This document shows, piece after piece, positions 8,098 to 9,444 of a stretch of 9,444 bases of DNA. Position 1 is the first letter of the stretch, and each line of letters opens with the position of its first letter. The notes beneath the pieces were generated by a model. That model made no database searches and was not told the origin of the DNA. It was given only the letters and a program-made list of their open reading frames with translations. Both the position numbers and the translations under genes were made by a program. The stretch is from CAIXZV01 sp037446495 (GTDB lineage: Bacteria; Chloroflexota; Limnocylindria; Limnocylindrales; CSP1-4), in NCBI GenBank assembly GCA_037446495.1, contig JBBIIL010000098.1:1-9444 (forward strand), in the 5' to 3' direction.

Positions 8098-9362
8098 GCG
8101 CGTCGGCCGCCGCCTCTGCCGGCGCGCCGGGGACCGACCGTCGCGACATCGCGCTGCTCTTCGCCACGCGCGTGCTGCGCATGTTCGGCTATGGGTTCCT
8201 GGCCGTGGTCCTCGTGCTGTACCTCACGGCAATCGGGCTCTCGGGCGCCGAGACGGGTCTGCTGCTCGGCCTGACCCTCCTCGGCGACGCTGGCGTCTCC
8301 CTGTGGCTCACGACGCATGCCGACCGCATCGGGCGGCGACGGGTGCTACTCACCGGCGCCGTGCTGATGCTCGGGGCCGGCTTGGCCTTCACCGCCACCT
8401 CGCTCCTGCCCGTGCTCCTCGTGGCGGCCACGCTGGGGGTGATCAGCCCGTCGGGCAACGAGGTTGGCCCCTTCCTGGCGGTCGAGCAGGCGGCGCTCTC
8501 GCAGCTTGTCGCCGACAGGCAGCGGACGCAGCTCTTCGCCTGGTACCAGCTCGCGGGCTCCTTCGCCACGGCGGCCGGGACGCTGGCGGGCGGGATCGTG
8601 GCGCAGGCGGTGATCAACGGCGGCGCACAGCCGGCAGACGCGTACCGGGTGGTGATCATCGGCTATTCGATCGTTGGCATCATGCTGGGCGGCCTGTTCC
8701 TCCTCGTCTCGCCTCGCGTTGAGGCGCCGCCGGGCCTGGTCCACGACGAGACCGTGGCGAAGCGCCTTGGGCTCCACCGATCGAGGGGCGTCGTGTTGCG
8801 CCTGTCGATGCTGTTCGCGCTCGACGCGTTCGCCGGAGGGTTTGCGATCCAGAGCTTCATCGCGTTCTGGTTCCATCAACGGTTCGGCGTGGACCCGGCG
8901 ATGCTGGGTGCCGTCCTCGCGGGCGCGAACATCCTGGCCGGCTTCTCGGCGCTCGCGGCGGGGCGCCTGGCGGCGCGCTTCGGCCTCGTGAACACGATGG
9001 TCTTCACACACCTGCCGTCGAACGTGCTCTTGGCGCTGGTGCCGCTCATGCCCACGCTGCCGCTGGCGGTCCTCGTCCTGATCGCGCGATTTGCGATCAG
9101 CCAGATGGACGTGCCCACGCGCCAGAGCTACACGATGGCGATTGTCGCTCCGGACGAGCGGTCGGCGGCCGCCGGTGTGACGGGGATCGCGCGGTCACTG
9201 GGCGTCGCGGCGGCGGCGCTGATCGCGGGCCCCCTGTTCGCCACGGCGGCGCTCGCCTCGGCGCCATTCGTGATCTCGGGCGGCCTCAAGATCGTCTACG
9301 ACCTGCTGCTGTACCGCTCGTTCCGGCGCCTGCGGCCACCCGAGGAGCAGCCGGGGCAGTAG
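8094..9362 (+). CDS. MFS transporter, drug/efflux-like
   Basis: The 422-residue membrane protein has the major facilitator layout: a short hydrophilic Ala/Ser-rich N-terminus (1-17), about 12 hydrophobic segments, and a central cytoplasmic loop around 206-232 between the two halves. The loop 2-3 signature is present as ADRIGRRRVLL (76-86), with a weaker counterpart in the second half, GRLAARFG (290-297). The GTG at 8094 is chosen because it forms a GTGA overlap with the hydrolase TGA. No clear ribosome binding site precedes it, so translation probably depends on coupling to the upstream gene. The open frame extends upstream to 7800, but that part lies inside the hydrolase gene in another frame and does not look like protein. 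An efflux role is inferred from the family; the substrate is unknown, though the peptidase partner hints at peptides or peptide-derived compounds. The stop is TAG. Confidence 0.9.
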   Translation: MSASAAASAGAPGTDRRDIALLFATRVLRMFGYGFLAVVLVLYLTAIGLSGAETGLLLGLTLLGDAGVSLWLTTHADRIGRRRVLLTGAVLMLGAGLAFTATSLLPVLLVAATLGVISPSGNEVGPFLAVEQAALSQLVADRQRTQLFAWYQLAGSFATAAGTLAGGIVAQAVINGGAQPADAYRVVIIGYSIVGIMLGGLFLLVSPRVEAPPGLVHDETVAKRLGLHRSRGVVLRLSMLFALDAFAGGFAIQSFIAFWFHQRFGVDPAMLGAVLAGANILAGFSALAAGRLAARFGLVNTMVFTHLPSNVLLALVPLMPTLPLAVLVLIARFAISQMDVPTRQSYTMAIVAPDERSAAAGVTGIARSLGVAAAALIAGPLFATAALASAPFVISGGLKIVYDLLLYRSFRRLRPPEEQPGQ

Positions 9363-9368
9363 TCAGGC

Positions 9369-9433
9369 GGCCCCGCCGTTGCTGCCGCCCCGCCTCTCAG
9401 CCACCGGCCCCGCCGGTGCTGCAGCCGCGCCTC
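9369..9433. repeat. Two imperfect 28-nt direct repeats, 37-nt period
   Basis: The segments 9369-9396 and 9406-9433 both begin GGCCCCGCCG and agree at 25 of 28 positions. The second copy overlaps a small hairpin, CACCGGC (9402-9408) with GCCGGTG (9412-9418), just downstream of the MFS stop. No T run follows it, so it is a doubtful terminator. The window ends 11 bases after the second copy, so a longer array cannot be excluded. Confidence 0.45.
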
Positions 9434-9444
9434 GCGGCCGCCGC

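Noticed and set aside
9369..9433. CRISPR-like array
   Set aside because: Only two imperfect copies exist, the 9-nt gap between them is too short for a spacer, and no cas gene is present.

Overview
The window is very GC-rich and densely coded, with GTG starts, strong AGGAGG-type ribosome binding sites and long spurious open frames on the non-coding strands. The mix of a septum-formation-type membrane protein, an S33 prolyl-aminopeptidase-like hydrolase, an NCS1 permease and a PreA-like enzyme suits a high-GC Chloroflexota or Actinomycetota chromosome. I cannot choose between them from sequence alone. No rRNA, tRNA, insertion sequence, phage gene or CRISPR array was found.

Layout. (1) Positions 1-1116, plus strand: the C-terminal part of a superfamily 2 DNA/RNA helicase that enters from outside the window. 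(2) Positions 1117-1386: a convergent gap holding a terminator hairpin for the minus-strand gene and an 18-nt palindrome. (3) Positions 1387-4572, minus strand: a PreA-like FMN enzyme (GTG start at 4572) followed, after a 507-nt gene-free gap, by an NCS1 nucleobase/hydantoin-type permease (start at 2937). Together they suggest uptake and redox processing of a pyrimidine- or hydantoin-like compound. (4) Positions 4573-4950: a divergent control region with a second, related palindrome inside a larger inverted repeat. (5) Positions 4951-5934, plus strand: an aldo/keto reductase. (6) Positions 5957-6772, minus strand: a two-TM protein with a C-terminal septum-formation-type domain, split by an in-frame TAG at 6149-6151. 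(7) Positions 6865-9362, plus strand: an alpha/beta hydrolase and an MFS transporter joined by a GTGA stop/start overlap. (8) Positions 9363-9444: a GC-rich tail with two imperfect copies of a 28-nt repeat.

The best leads are the amber codon inside an otherwise well-preserved protein, the matching palindromes on either side of the permease/PreA pair, and a PreA-like enzyme that lacks the ferredoxin domain and has no visible electron-transfer partner. I see no convincing wholly new multi-gene system in this window.
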